Shown here: positions 62,539 to 64,000 of the stretch, one piece after another
Numbering within the stretch: position 1 is the stretch's first letter
How the letters are laid out: every line of letters begins with the position of its first letter
Source of the DNA: Branchipolynoe longqiensis
Taxonomy: Eukaryota > Annelida > Polychaeta > Phyllodocida > Polynoidae
Direction: 5' to 3'
Assembly: GCA_030323885.1 (NCBI GenBank)
Contig: CM059190.1
Span: 82,142,709 to 82,206,708 of the forward strand
DNA length: 64,000 bases
Position numbers and translations under genes: made by a program
The notes under the pieces: model-generated
Database searches by the model: none
Told to the model about the DNA's origin: nothing
What the model saw: only the letters and a program-made list of their open reading frames with translations

Positions 62539-62960
62539 CTGCGCAGGAGAGAAACAAGCCTAAGTTGACAGGGAGCGCAATGGTTGGTTAAAGCTGCATA
62601 GTCAGATAGAGCATCAAATTTTCAGAACCAAAACAATTATCTAGAATTTATTCTACATATCTCTTTTTTTGTTTTTTTGTGACAAGTTTTTTTATTCTGC
62701 CCATAACGTATAAGCTCCCATGAGGGTGCTTGTTTTCAACACTGGACAGCTGTGATACTGGATTGGTCTTGTCCCGCACTCAGTAGTGTTTACCTGATCT
62801 TTCTCAGGCCAACCTTTTGTGGTTTTGGGTGGTAGTAGTTTCTATGTTAGTTTTTTTGAATTTTCAAAGTTTTTTCCTAACCTGTATATGATATTGATAA
62901 CTTAGCCTACTATGTACATCTAGACAGATGACATAAAGGCCTGCGGTTTTGATTGATTGA

Positions 62961-63513
62961 TTGGTGGTTGCTTTACGCCGTGTCGGCAGCATAGGCCATA
63001 TTCACGGCGAGAAATGTTTGTTTTTTGTTCAAACCATCGCTTTTACATGTAAAAGCAGACAATCAATTATGTGCCAATAGACACTCATTAAATTAGAAAG
63101 CTCACAATCATATATTTGTGGTCAAGGGAAACAAATTCCCATAAAAAAAGAAAAGTTGTTATTAATACGTGATAGAATCTATTTAGTAAACTATATGAGG
63201 TGGTACAGTCCAGCTGCCCTCAAAAACGCTAAAATGTTTTCCTGTTTTACCTTAGTAAAAAGGTCATGCATACTGTCTGCAGTGTAGAACTGTTGGCACA
63301 GGGCCAAAAAATCAACGAAAGTTAGTCAAATGTGTTTGAGTGTCAGCAGGGACTGACACCCAATATATTCAGGGGGAGGTTCCCCCTTGAGCAGAAAAGC
63401 ATGTGTAAGCCAGAAGTGGCTAATACGGCAGCGGCTAAGGACCACTTGGTCCCGCCGACCTCCCGCATGAGTCTGTGGTGGCTTTCGCACAGATGGTTCA
63501 ATTTCTTTAAGTT
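62961..63513. repeat. 553-bp dispersed repeat, copy 2
   Basis: In the same orientation as copy 1, with a few substitutions. The (TGAT)n run is again at the left. Part of the nested block in the TTAA MITE at 62591. Confidence 0.8.
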
Positions 63514-63529
63514 TATTAATGTTTTAATC

Positions 63530-63945
63530 AATGAGCAAAAGTTGAGTAAGAAAAGTTGGTTAACCCAAAGTCGCTTAATCCAAAGTATTGGTTAATCCAA
63601 ACAAAATTGTCGGCCCAGGCCACTTCCGGTACAGTTAAATCAAACTTTCATGTGGTTTTAAGGTCATCTGAGACTTTTTTATATGATAAATGGTAGTATT
63701 TTGCCAGGTCGCTGAAAAAAGTGTGGATTAACCGATCGTTTGATATAACCGAGGCTGGTTTAATGGGGTTAAATTGTATATACATAAAAAAACAATAATC
63801 ATAGTGTCCACATACATTGTACATTCATAATGCACCCCCGTGTTTGCCAAACCCAACTGAAAGTCAAAGCTTGGTTAAACCAATGATCGGTTAATCCAAA
63901 CAAATTTCTAGGGTCTCTTCAAGTTTGGTTTAACTGGGTTATACT
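63530..63945. repeat. pogo-like inverted-repeat stretch
   Basis: GGTTAATCCAAACAAA occurs twice and GGTTTAACTGGGTTATACTG near the right. These words suggest degenerate pogo-type elements. Confidence 0.45.
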
Positions 63946-64000
63946 GTACTGAGTAAATTGAATAGAACCGGTTACTGTTGAAGCCTATGGCATCAGAGTT

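Larger units (their letters stand above)
62591..64000 (+). mobile_element. TTAA MITE split by ~1.3 kb of nested repeats
   Basis: The left part is 62591-62660. The body resumes at about 63950 (GAATAGAACCGGTTACTG, GCCTATGGCATCAGAGTT) and runs off the window. The gap holds a reversed poly(A) retroposon, the 553-bp dispersed repeat and a pogo-like stretch. Confidence 0.7.

Noticed and set aside
41661..63595. Similar frames at 41661-41930 and 63332-63595 sharing FPLEQKSMCKP.
   Set aside because: They lie in the two copies of the 553-bp repeat. A remnant coding origin cannot be excluded, but no known domain is visible.

Overview
The window reads as nuclear DNA of an invertebrate animal. It holds one spliced gene with compact exons in long introns, surrounded by dense dispersed repeats, and nothing bacterial. 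One dispersed repeat combines a tRNA-like head with a body containing GTGCATATAAAAGACCCCTT. I recall this type from mollusc genomes, so a mollusc or other lophotrochozoan is my best guess (inference, not verifiable here).

The only gene I can support is on the minus strand. Its last 21 coding exons run from 62,538 (most 5' visible) down to the stop codon at 20,979; the 5' end lies beyond base 64,000. Every splice site is GT/AG and every exon phase joins to the next. Together they give about 1,015 residues of one open frame. The protein reads: three trefoil (P-type) domains joined by 21-bp and 9-bp micro-exons, a Pro-rich linker, an Ig-like/beta-rich region, a von Willebrand type D (VWD) domain, an FPAPNGFTE-type module of VWDE-like proteins, one EGF domain, a Cys-rich juxtamembrane module, one transmembrane helix and a tail of about 25 residues. 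It is best described as a VWDE-like, trefoil-bearing type I membrane protein.

Bases 1-20,560 hold no gene I can recognise. They contain a LINE 3' end, SINEs, several MITE families, and minisatellites: a 13-bp G-rich array at 3.95-4.75 kb, a 99-bp TG-rich array at 15.4-16.3 kb and a GA tract at 19.1-19.5 kb. The introns from 21 to 64 kb are equally repeat-rich.

Most of the non-coding DNA falls into a few families whose ends can be read directly. They are: a TTAA-flanked MITE of about 355 bp (about 15 copies); TA-flanked elements with ends like TGCCCCTGTCACACTACGAC or AAGCCGTGTTCACACGGGCA; elements with ends near GGGGCCATATGCAGG; MITEs with 9-bp target duplications and ends TAGATAAAAGATTCACCCCG; three tRNA-derived SINE families; and a non-LTR (LINE) 3' end with an (ATG)n tail. 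Nesting, empty sites and target duplications are visible for several. One 9-bp-duplication MITE landed 8 bp past the stop codon, so it forms the start of the 3' UTR and supplies an AATAAA. Unrelated terminal repeats enclose the same internal modules more than once, which suggests exchange of ends among non-autonomous elements.
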